From: Selenomonas sp963544755
GTDB lineage: Bacteria > Bacillota > Negativicutes > Selenomonadales > Selenomonadaceae
DNA length: 64,000 bases
Assembly: GCA_963544755.1 (NCBI GenBank)
Contig: CAUUGH010000001.1
Span: 62,001 to 126,000 of the forward strand
Direction: 5' to 3'
The notes below the pieces were generated by a model. That model saw only the letters and a program-made list of their open reading frames with translations. It did not search any database and was not told the origin of the DNA. The position numbers and the translations under genes were made by a program. This document shows positions 26,489-33,803 of the stretch, one piece after another (within the stretch, counting starts at the first letter, position 1; the number at the start of each line of letters is the position of its first letter).

Positions 26489-27619
26489 ATGAATTTTACC
26501 TACACGGCAGATGATGTAATACGCCTTGCAAAGCGCAGCAACAACAAAAAGCGCAGCTACCTTCTTGTAAACCCCCTACAGGGAAAGCATATGCCCGTCG
26601 CACCAAGCCGCGCCCTTGACATGATGTCAGCGCTTGGGCAAAAAATTTTGCAGCAGCATAAAAAAGCGCGGCTCGTCATCGGTTTTGCCGAAACAGCGAC
26701 TGCCATCGGGGCTATCGCTGCAAAATCTCTCGGAGAAAAATGCGCCTATGTGCAGACGACGCGCGAAAAGCCCACAGGGGTCAGGCATTGGATCGAATTT
26801 TTAGAAGAACACAGCCACGCTCCCAAGCAGCGTATCGCAGTCGATGCGCTGGAAGAATATCTAGGCGCGACTGATACGGTCGTATTTGTAGACGACGAAC
26901 TATCGACAGGCAGGACGCTTGGCAATATCTTAACGCAGATGAAAAAAGAGCTGCCTTTGCTGCGTGAAAAAAAGATTGTAGCAGCATCGATCATCAATCG
27001 TCTGACACCTAAAGATAAAGAGCGGCTGCAAAAACAAGGCGTAGAATGTGTAGCACTGGTAGAGATTTTAGGAAAAGATTACGAAGCGCAGGCAGCAGGC
27101 TTTTCTACACGATGCCCTACAGATTTTAGCTCGCACACTTGCCGGCATAGCTGTCGTATGATCGCAATAGGTACATATAAAACGCCGCGCACGGGCGTTT
27201 TAATCGGCGATTATATGACGCGCTGGCAGCGCGTGGGATACAGCCTCGCTGCTAAAATTTCGTGGAAAAAGCAAGAATCGATCCTTATCTTGGGAACGGA
27301 AGAGTGTATGCTGCCGGGACTTTTGATAGGTAAAGTATTAGAAGAACAAGGCTTTAAAAACATCTTTTTTCATGCGACGACAAGAAGCCCCATCGGCATC
27401 TTAGAAGAACAAGGCTACCCTATAAAAGCCGGCTGGCAGGTGCAGAGCTTTTATGACGATAAACGCGCAACCTACATCTACAATCTGAAGCGGTATCATC
27501 ATGTCGTCATCGTTTCAGACAGCGAGCAAAAGCAAGATGCGCCGCCGGAAAGCCTTTTACACGCCCTTATAAAAAGCGGCTGCCAAGACATCATCTATCT
27601 TGCAAGCTGCACTACATGA
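26489..27619 (+). CDS. Phosphoribosyltransferase with C-terminal TRSP-type domain, Ter module (376 aa)
   Basis: The N-terminal part is a type I PRTase: VIGFAETATAIGAIAAKSLG, the TTREKPTGVRHWIEFLEEHSH substrate region and the PRPP loop VVFVDDELSTGRTL at about 131-144. A second domain from about residue 215 (RTGVLIGDYMTRWQRVGYSL, ILGTEECMLPGLLIGKVLEE, IYNLKRYHHVVIVSD) resembles the TRSP domain that accompanies this PRTase in Ter gene clusters. The ATG at 26489 follows GAGGAG at 7 bp. It probably forms an N-glycosidic bond with PRPP. Its stop overlaps the extended frame of the next gene. Assignment of the second domain is from memory of the family layout. Confidence 0.85.
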   Translation: MNFTYTADDVIRLAKRSNNKKRSYLLVNPLQGKHMPVAPSRALDMMSALGQKILQQHKKARLVIGFAETATAIGAIAAKSLGEKCAYVQTTREKPTGVRHWIEFLEEHSHAPKQRIAVDALEEYLGATDTVVFVDDELSTGRTLGNILTQMKKELPLLREKKIVAASIINRLTPKDKERLQKQGVECVALVEILGKDYEAQAAGFSTRCPTDFSSHTCRHSCRMIAIGTYKTPRTGVLIGDYMTRWQRVGYSLAAKISWKKQESILILGTEECMLPGLLIGKVLEEQGFKNIFFHATTRSPIGILEEQGYPIKAGWQVQSFYDDKRATYIYNLKRYHHVVIVSDSEQKQDAPPESLLHALIKSGCQDIIYLASCTT

Positions 27620-27636
27620 TCAAAAAGGAGTGGGCG

Positions 27637-28692
27637 ATGTTTAGCACATACCGAAAAGACGACGTGACGATTCTTTTAAAAGACATTACCGGCAAGCTAA
27701 AACCTTTGCCGACAAAAGAGCGAGAAAAGCTCATCCAGTCAGGTAAACATTATTCAGAAATGCTGCCCTTAGAATACGAGCCGTCGGCAAAATACCTCCA
27801 AGCATATTTTAATGCACTTTCAGGCTTTGCTAAGACTACAGCTGCTGCCACAGCAAGCCTTGCAGAACAAATCTACGAAGAAAAAGGAGCCGATGCTGTA
27901 TTAATCTCGCTTGCTCGTGCAGGTACGCCCATCGGCATTTTGCTAAAGCGTTATATAAAGCGTCGCTTCGGGGTATCTATCCCACACTATACGATCTCGA
28001 TCATAAGAGGTCGCGGCATTGATAAAAACGCCATGGCGTATATATTGGCGCGTCATGGAGCAAGAACGCTGCAATTCGTCGATGGTTGGACCGGTAAAGG
28101 CGCGATCGCACGTGAGCTGGCAAAAGATCTGGCGGAAATTCGCGGTGTAAGTGCAGGGCTTGGCGTACTTTCAGATCCTGCCTATGTAGCAGAAAAATGC
28201 GGCACGCATGAGGATTTCCTTATTGCCAGTTCATGTCTAAATTCTACGGTATCAGGACTTTTAAGCCGCACGGTACTATCAAAAGATCTGATCGGAAAAG
28301 ACGATTTTCACGGCGCAGCCTTTTATCAGCAATTGCGCGACAAAGATCTAAGCTATGATTTTATTGAAGCGGTAGAAAAGCATTTTCCGGTAAAAGCGCC
28401 GACTAAAAGCGATCTGCCAAAAGCTAGGATGCAAAGCGGACTCTTAGAGGTCGAGCGCATCGCTAAAGACTTTGCCGTGCATGATATTAACCTCATAAAG
28501 CCCGGCATCGGTGAAGCTACACGCGTCCTTTTGCGCCGTCTGCCGTGGAAACTTTTGGTGCATAGCAAAAAAGACGCCGTGCGCCTTGGGCATCTTTATC
28601 AACTGGCAAAGGAGAAAGGCGTTGAGATCGTAGAATACCCGCTGACGAATTATCTCGCTTGCGGACTTATTAGATCGCTTGCCGATAGCTGA
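27637..28692 (+). CDS. StiP family protein with C-terminal Pelota-like domain, Ter module (351 aa)
   Basis: Resembles the 'cysteine protease StiP' family (PF11202) with a C-terminal Pelota-type RNA-binding domain. The N-terminal region has YSEMLPLEYEPSAKYLQAYF and ADAVLISLARAGTPIGILLK, which itself recalls a PRTase fold; then IASSCLNSTVSGLLSRT holds a conserved Cys, with FHGAAFY supplying a candidate His. The C-terminal part (about 285-351) has IGEATRVLLRRLPWKLLVHS and EYPLTNYLACGLIRSL. The protease activity is a family-name inference and may be wrong. The ATG at 27637 has AAAGGAG 6 bp upstream. The next gene starts 1 bp after the stop. Confidence 0.83.
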   Translation: MFSTYRKDDVTILLKDITGKLKPLPTKEREKLIQSGKHYSEMLPLEYEPSAKYLQAYFNALSGFAKTTAAATASLAEQIYEEKGADAVLISLARAGTPIGILLKRYIKRRFGVSIPHYTISIIRGRGIDKNAMAYILARHGARTLQFVDGWTGKGAIARELAKDLAEIRGVSAGLGVLSDPAYVAEKCGTHEDFLIASSCLNSTVSGLLSRTVLSKDLIGKDDFHGAAFYQQLRDKDLSYDFIEAVEKHFPVKAPTKSDLPKARMQSGLLEVERIAKDFAVHDINLIKPGIGEATRVLLRRLPWKLLVHSKKDAVRLGHLYQLAKEKGVEIVEYPLTNYLACGLIRSLADS

Positions 28693-28693
28693 C

Positions 28694-29464
28694 ATGAAGG
28701 AAAAAAAAGACATCATATTTGCTAGCGATCTCGATAATACTCTTCTTAGATCGCGTCGCTATAAGCGTGCCGGCGATATTTGCGTAGAGCATCTACAAGG
28801 AGAAGAACAAGGCTTTATGACGCCAATAACTGTTGAGCGTCTGCGAGCCGTTTGCCAAAAGATGCACTTTATCCCCGTAACGACGCGCTCAGTTGAGCAA
28901 TATAAGCGCGTAAAGTGGCCAAAAGGCACAGAGCCTATTTATGCTGTGACAACAAACGGTGCCGTGCTGCTGCAAGAAGGTAAAGAAGATGCTAAATGGC
29001 AAAAGGCACACTTTGACACTATCGCTTTGGCAAGAGAAGAGATCGCACGCTGTTATGCGCTTTACGCAGACGATACCAGATTCATTCGCTGTCGCATCGT
29101 CGATGGATCTTACCTGTTTTGCTACGCAGCCGACGGTATCGACGTACAGATAGCGGCAAGTAAGTGTCAAGCTGCGACGAGTCTTCGCGTCGAGCCGTCG
29201 GGAAGAAAAATATATTTTTTCCCCCAAGGATTGACCAAGGGAGCTGCGCTTTTGGCACTTTCTAAACGTTTCTTGGCGCGAAAAATCTATGCCGCAGGCG
29301 ATAGTGTGATCGATGTGCCGCTTTTACTTTTCGCCGATCATGCTTTTGCCGGCGCGGACTTAGCGATAAAAGATGCCGCGCATATAAGAAGCCATAGCGG
29401 TAAGGGAATATTTGCCGAATGGCTGCTTGCAGAGATCTTGCATTTAGTCGCTACCTCAAATTAG
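28694..29464 (+). CDS. HAD superfamily phosphatase of the Ter module (256 aa)
   Basis: HAD hydrolase with the nucleophile motif IIFASDLDNTLLRS (D12 and D14), the motif II region PVTTRSVEQYKRV and the C-terminal AAGDSVIDVPLLLFADHAFA motif. It probably removes a phosphate from the product of the preceding PRTase pathway. The ATG lies one base after the stop of the StiP gene and has no good ribosome binding site, so coupled translation is likely. It is the last of the five contiguous enzymes (lyase, ATP-grasp, PRTase, StiP, HAD). A small repeat element follows at 29466-29521. Confidence 0.87.
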   Translation: MKEKKDIIFASDLDNTLLRSRRYKRAGDICVEHLQGEEQGFMTPITVERLRAVCQKMHFIPVTTRSVEQYKRVKWPKGTEPIYAVTTNGAVLLQEGKEDAKWQKAHFDTIALAREEIARCYALYADDTRFIRCRIVDGSYLFCYAADGIDVQIAASKCQAATSLRVEPSGRKIYFFPQGLTKGAALLALSKRFLARKIYAAGDSVIDVPLLLFADHAFAGADLAIKDAAHIRSHSGKGIFAEWLLAEILHLVATSN

Positions 29465-29465
29465 T

Positions 29466-29521
29466 CTAAGAAAGTGTTGATAAGAAGATTGGCAGCTGAA
29501 GTTATCAGTAGCTTTCCTAAG
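29466..29521. repeat. Small dispersed repeat with imperfect terminal inverted repeats, copy A
   Basis: About 56 bp whose ends pair imperfectly: CTAAGAAAGTGTTGATAA at the left and the complement of CTTAGGAAAGCTACTGATAA at the right. Its right half (TTATCAGTAGCTTTCC) is shared with copies at 38256-38323 and 60830-60913. Confidence 0.55.
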
Positions 29522-29578
29522 TGCGTATAGACCTTCATATTCTTCGTGTATGCTTAAACAGGATAAAAGGGAGCAGGT

Positions 29579-30112
29579 ATGCAGGGCATCATAAAAAAAG
29601 GGGCGCGTCTGCAATTTCGACAGGCGAGAGAAAAAGATTTAGAATACATCCTCAAGGTGGAATTTCGCCCTGAAAATGCTAAATTCGTCATTCCGTGGAC
29701 GCGCAATATACACATAAAGACACTAAATACCGCCGGGGCGATTCATCTTATCATCGAGCGTATAGATACGAAAGAGCCTGTTGGCTTTTTGATGATCGCA
29801 GGGCTAGATAACCCCTCTAAAGAAATCGAGTGGACGCGCATCATTTTAGATCAGAAAGGCAAAGGCTACGGGCGCGAAACGCTAAAGTTATTAAAGTCTT
29901 GGGCGTTTGACGACTTAAAATTTCATCGTGCATGGCTTGACTGCAAAGACTACAATAAGCGTGCGCTCCACCTTTACGAATCGGAAGGCCTTTTGCGTGA
30001 GGGGCTTATTCGCGAAACTATTTTGACCGATGGTGTTTATGAAAACCTCGTGATTCTCGGCATACTGGATCGCGAATATTTTGCAAGAAAAGAAAGGGGC
30101 GAAGAGCTATGA
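29579..30112 (+). CDS. GNAT family N-acetyltransferase (177 aa)
   Basis: RimJ/RimL-like GNAT: LQFRQAREKDLEYILKVE, WTRIILDQKGKGYGRETLKL with the acetyl-CoA loop, and AWLDCKDYNKRALHLYESEG. The substrate is unknown. It overlaps deoB by 4 bp (ATGA-type), so the pair is cotranscribed. GGGAGCAGGT precedes the start. The gap before it contains a small repeat, so it may not share the Ter transcript. Confidence 0.88.
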   Translation: MQGIIKKGARLQFRQAREKDLEYILKVEFRPENAKFVIPWTRNIHIKTLNTAGAIHLIIERIDTKEPVGFLMIAGLDNPSKEIEWTRIILDQKGKGYGRETLKLLKSWAFDDLKFHRAWLDCKDYNKRALHLYESEGLLREGLIRETILTDGVYENLVILGILDREYFARKERGEEL

Positions 30113-31302
30113 AAAAGATCCGGCGCGTATTTTTTATCGTACTCGATAGCCTTGGCATCGGTGCAGCCCTGGATGCTAAAGACTTTGGCGATGGCGAGTG
30201 CAATACGCTTTTAAGCCTCGTGCGTGAACGCAGCTTTGCCGCCCCCCATCTTGCCTCTCTCGGACTGTTCTCTATCGACGGCATCAAAGAGGCGAAAGAA
30301 GCGGCTTTGCTTCGCGTATCTTTGCCGTGCGGCGCTTTTGCACGTCTAAGAGAACAATCGCCCGGCAAGGATACGACGACAGGGCATTGGGAGCTTGCCG
30401 GCATCGTGGGCGATGCGCCTTTACCTACATATCCTGAAGGCTTTCCGACCTCGATCATCAATGCGCTTGAAGAAAGTAGCGGTAGAAAGCTGCTTTGCAA
30501 TAAGCCGTATTCAGGTACAAAAGTCATTCATGATTATGGGCGCGAGCATATAAAGACGGGCGCACTCATCATTTATACTTCGGCAGACAGCGTTTTGCAA
30601 ATAGCAGCGCACGAAGATATTGTAACACGCGAAGAGCTTTACGAAATATGTCGTAAGGCGCGTACCATCATGTGCGGCAAAAACGGCGTGGGTAGAGTCA
30701 TCGCACGTCCCTTCATCGGTACTTATCCCACCTACGAGCGCACGGCTGGGCGCCATGATTTTTCACTTGAGCCGGCGCCGACTGTACTTGACGCGCTAAA
30801 AGATGCAGGATTTTCAACCATCGGGGTCGGTAAAATCGCCGACATCTTTGCAAACAAGGGTTTAACTAAGAATCTTGGCACGAACGAAGACAACGCCGAT
30901 GGCATGAAAAAGACAAGCGCACTTTTAAAAGAGGACTTTTCCGGGCTTGCCTTTATCAATCTTGTTGATTTTGATATGATATTTGGGCATCGCCGCGATA
31001 CTTGCGGCTATGCGCACGCTCTTATGGCGTTTGATAAATGGCTCGGCGGCTTTTTAAAGGCACTGACAAAGAGCGATTTACTAATTATAAGCGCCGATCA
31101 CGGCTGCGATCCCGGCGCACCCGGTACAGATCATACGCGAGAAGATGTGCCGCTCTTAGCTTATGGCAGTGCTGTGCGAGAAAATTGTGACTTAGGTACA
31201 AGAGCTTCTTTCGCTGACGTAGCGGCAACTATCGCTGCAATCTTTGGCGTGCCATTTGTAACAAAAGGGCAAAGTTTTTGGCAGCAAATAGCGAAAGTCT
31301 AA
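30109..31302 (+). CDS. deoB: Phosphopentomutase (397 aa)
   Basis: Alkaline-phosphatase superfamily mutase interconverting ribose-1-P or deoxyribose-1-P and the 5-phosphates. Family motifs: RVFFIVLDSLGIGAALDAKD with the metal-binding Asp, the phosphorylated-Thr region GKDTTTGHWELAG, YTSADSVLQIAAHED, GRYHDFS-like GRHDFSLEP, VDFDMIFGHRRD and SADHGCDPGAPGTDHTREDVPLL. Complete length. No purine nucleoside phosphorylase lies beside it, which is unusual; instead it sits downstream of PRTase-containing Ter genes. A strong bidirectional terminator follows. Confidence 0.96.
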   Translation: MKKIRRVFFIVLDSLGIGAALDAKDFGDGECNTLLSLVRERSFAAPHLASLGLFSIDGIKEAKEAALLRVSLPCGAFARLREQSPGKDTTTGHWELAGIVGDAPLPTYPEGFPTSIINALEESSGRKLLCNKPYSGTKVIHDYGREHIKTGALIIYTSADSVLQIAAHEDIVTREELYEICRKARTIMCGKNGVGRVIARPFIGTYPTYERTAGRHDFSLEPAPTVLDALKDAGFSTIGVGKIADIFANKGLTKNLGTNEDNADGMKKTSALLKEDFSGLAFINLVDFDMIFGHRRDTCGYAHALMAFDKWLGGFLKALTKSDLLIISADHGCDPGAPGTDHTREDVPLLAYGSAVRENCDLGTRASFADVAATIAAIFGVPFVTKGQSFWQQIAKV

Positions 31303-31344
31303 TGTGTCAACTTAGCAGCGGTTCCTTAAACGGAAAATGTTATT

Positions 31345-31400
31345 AAAAATTGGCAACAAAAAATCCGATCACATGATCGGATTTTTTGTTGCCAATTTTT
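31345..31400. terminator. Long bidirectional terminator between deoB and flagellin
   Basis: A perfect 27-bp inverted repeat (31345-31371 with 31374-31400) has only two central bases and T-rich ends in both directions. Its right edge touches the flagellin stop codon, so it terminates both converging transcripts. Confidence 0.9.
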
Positions 31401-32223
31401 AACGCAGGAGCGTAAAAGCAGCGTAATGCGATGCCATTGTACCCATCTGTGCTTTTTGTGCAAAGAAGAAAAGCTGTTGCTGCAAGCGATTATTTTTAAA
31501 CTCACTTGCGGCTTTAGCCATGTCGGTGGCGTTGTTTGTCGTCGAAGATGCCATGAGGTTTTCTTCTTCGGTGATGTAGTTTGCCGATTGGTAGTTTAGA
31601 CGCTGTTGCGCTGCGCCGAGTGTCGTCGCTTGGTCGAGCGCTTTATTAAGTGCGTTTGATACCTTGTCGAGCGCATCGGCAATACCGGCGTTGGTACCGA
31701 GGTTTAGCGTGGATTTGCCATTGTCATCGGTAAGCCCGAGTGCTTTAGAACGCATATCGCTGAGGTTCGTGACGTTAGTCGTACCGTCTAAGGAGGCAAC
31801 GCTTGCAGTCTTAGAGCCGTCGAGCAGGTTCATGCCGTTGTACTGGATGCCGGCGTTATCGTTGATGCTGGCGATTGCCTGATCTACCATTTTGCCGAGA
31901 TCGCGGCGGTCAGAGTCGCTGTTTGTGCCGTTAGCAGCGTTTAAAAGCGTTTGGTGCAGTTGCCCTAGTACATCGACAGTCGAACTTACGCCGCCTTCTG
32001 CTGTGCGGAGCATGGCATTAGTGCGCTGTGTGTTGGCGTTTGATTGACCTATAGCTGCGATGTTGGCATTCATGCGTACATCAATGGAATAAGCCGATGG
32101 ACCAAAGACAGCAGAGGGATGTTTCGTGCCGCTTGCGATCTGTTTTGCAAGCTTGTTACCTGTATGGTTGATGCGGTTTAATGTCGAATGTTGCACAGGG
32201 CTGTTGCCGAATGTGATAGCCAT
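31399..32223 (-). CDS. Flagellin, short type (274 aa)
   Basis: The N- and C-terminal helical domains of flagellin are present with little between them: RMNANIAAIGQSNANTQRTN and AMLRTAEGGVSSTVDVLGQL at the N-terminus, DAIASIND-like QAIASINDNAGIQYNGMNLL, and LGAAQQRLNYQSANYITEEE near the C-terminus, ending TLLR. The variable central domain is almost absent. The ATG at 32223 is preceded by AAAGGA at 10 bp; a GTG three codons earlier sits too close to that site. It has its own vegetative promoter and is away from any flagellar operon in this window. An OGT-like glycosyltransferase lies 1.6 kb away, which may modify it. Confidence 0.92.
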   Translation of the reverse strand: MAITFGNSPVQHSTLNRINHTGNKLAKQIASGTKHPSAVFGPSAYSIDVRMNANIAAIGQSNANTQRTNAMLRTAEGGVSSTVDVLGQLHQTLLNAANGTNSDSDRRDLGKMVDQAIASINDNAGIQYNGMNLLDGSKTASVASLDGTTNVTNLSDMRSKALGLTDDNGKSTLNLGTNAGIADALDKVSNALNKALDQATTLGAAQQRLNYQSANYITEEENLMASSTTNNATDMAKAASEFKNNRLQQQLFFFAQKAQMGTMASHYAAFTLLR

Positions 32224-32277
32224 GGAGTACACGTCCTTTCTTCGATAAAGCGATAAAATTTCTGTTTAGATATTTGT

Positions 32278-32306
32278 ATTATAATAGAAAGCAAAAAAAA
32301 AGGCAA
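32278..32306 (-). promoter_or_regulatory. Sigma-A type promoter of flagellin
   Basis: On the minus strand, TTGCCT (32301-32306), a 17-bp spacer, then TATAAT (32278-32283), about 55 bp before the start. This is a vegetative, not a sigma-28, promoter pattern; I see no TAAA-N15-GCCGATAA. Confidence 0.7.
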
Positions 32307-32403
32307 GACTTTTTCACTATGAAAAGTTTTTGCAAATTTACCGGGCATCATCTTCGCCTTGACGGTGGCTGTCACTGCCCGTCTTTAAATGTGTAAACGC
32401 GGC

Positions 32404-32530
32404 AATATAATGTGAATTATATTAAACTGTACGCAATTATATGGAACATGGGAAGTCACGCGCCTGTGGGCTTGACTTCTTGGACTTTTCCAGCAAAAGC
32501 AGCTCATCTAGATGGATGGGCTGCTTTTTA
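32404..32530 (+). ncRNA. Candidate small structured RNA with its own promoter-like box and terminator
   Basis: A TATAAT box (32406-32411) lies within a dyad AATATAAT-gtga-ATTATATT (32404-32423). Downstream, GAAGTCA (32452-32458) pairs with TGACTTC (32473-32479) around an inner GCC/GGC stem, and AAAAGCAGC (32495-32503) pairs with GCTGCTTTT (32520-32528) followed by T residues, forming a terminator. No gene ends here on the plus strand, so the terminator needs another transcript; a roughly 110-nt RNA would explain it. It may instead be an attenuated leader of the dehydrogenase gene at 32751. I do not recognise an Rfam family. Confidence 0.45.
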
Positions 32531-32750
32531 TATTGGAGTGCTAAGCTAAGGCTAGCTAAGAAAAGCATCCTCTATGAAAGTATAAACGTAGGCGTAAGCG
32601 GTAAAGTGTGGTATACTGATAGAAAAAGAAGATGTTTTTTAGCGAGGGCGCGACATTTTTGCAAAGAAAATAAGCTTTTTGCCGTGTGCAGTAAAAAGTA
32701 AGCGAACTGTTAGAAAAATGTGGAGCATGGCAACGAAGGGATGTGGCGAA

Positions 32751-33803
32751 ATGAAGGCTTTGCGGCTTTATGGGGTGCGCGATCTGCGCTTAGAGGAGGT
32801 CGCACTACCTGAGTGCGCGTCTGATGAGGTGCTGCTTGAGGTCAAGGCAGCAGCTATCAGCCATTCTGACATCAAGAGCGTCTTTGAAACAGGTGTCGGG
32901 ATGGCACCACGCATCCTTGGTCATGAATTTGTCGGGCGTGTTGTAAAGGCAGAAGATACAGCACTCATCGGTCGTGCGGCAGTGGCTTATCCGCTGCTTT
33001 TTTGTGGGCGTTGTTCGGCGTGTATTGATGGGCGCCCTTATGATTGTAACGCGATGGAGTTTTACGGAAAGCAGCGTGCCGGCGGCATGGCACAGTTTGT
33101 GGCGGTCAAAAAGCGCAATTTGGTTTTTTTGCCGCCTGATGTGAGCTTTCGCGCGGCAGTTTTGACAGGTCCTGCGGCGGTGGCGCTGCACGCTTTTCAA
33201 AAGACAGGCGTCATGGCCGGCTCTACGCTTGCGATCTTTGGCATAGGCTCTATCGGGCTGACGTTGGCAAGCTGGGCGCGCGAACATGGTGTTAAAAATA
33301 TTATATTGGTCGCACGCACGGCAGAAAAAGCAGCTTTTGCACGCTCTTTGGGATTTTTGCAATCGGTCGCTATTGATAGTACGGATGTCTATAGTTATAT
33401 AATGCGTATTTCAGCAGGACGCGGTGCAGATGCGTGCGTCGAAGGGCTAGGTGAGGGCGGCGCGTTAGAAACGGCGCTTCTTTTAGTAAAGCGCAATGGG
33501 CGTGTGGTACTCATGGGCAGACCGGAAAAAAGTTTGCAGATGACAGGGCTGATGTATGATTTGCTATTGCAAAAAGAAATAGAGATCTACGGCGCGTGGA
33601 AGAGCAGCCTAAACACGCGCCCTAAAGAGTGGCTAGAGGCGATGAATGCGATGCGAAGCCGTGCCGTCGATGCCGAAGCTCTCATCACGCATACGTTTTC
33701 TTTTGAAGAGTATAAAAAGGCATTTTCTTTGGTGCATGAACAAAAGGAGATGTATTGCAGGGTGCTTTTTGTAAATGAGGAGAAAGATGCAAATGTGTGC
33801 TGA
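32751..33803 (+). CDS. Zinc-type medium-chain dehydrogenase with altered catalytic zinc site (350 aa)
   Basis: MDR-family protein resembling galactitol-1-phosphate and sorbitol dehydrogenases. The structural zinc cysteines C85, C88, C91 and C99 are present (FCGRCSACIDGRPYDC) and the cofactor loop IFGIGSIGLTLASWA is intact. The catalytic zinc Cys, normally in a CHSD or CGTD motif, is Ser37 in AISHSD, while GHE (57-59) remains. So dehydrogenase activity is uncertain. The ATG at 32751 is chosen because MKALRLYGVRDL matches family N-termini and AAGGGATG lies upstream. It overlaps the glycosyltransferase gene by 17 bp, so the two are cotranscribed. Confidence 0.85.
   Translation: MKALRLYGVRDLRLEEVALPECASDEVLLEVKAAAISHSDIKSVFETGVGMAPRILGHEFVGRVVKAEDTALIGRAAVAYPLLFCGRCSACIDGRPYDCNAMEFYGKQRAGGMAQFVAVKKRNLVFLPPDVSFRAAVLTGPAAVALHAFQKTGVMAGSTLAIFGIGSIGLTLASWAREHGVKNIILVARTAEKAAFARSLGFLQSVAIDSTDVYSYIMRISAGRGADACVEGLGEGGALETALLLVKRNGRVVLMGRPEKSLQMTGLMYDLLLQKEIEIYGAWKSSLNTRPKEWLEAMNAMRSRAVDAEALITHTFSFEEYKKAFSLVHEQKEMYCRVLFVNEEKDANVC

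Noticed and set aside
32441..32701. 86-residue ORF in the candidate small RNA region
   Set aside because: It runs through a terminator hairpin, is compositionally unlike protein and lacks a ribosome binding site.
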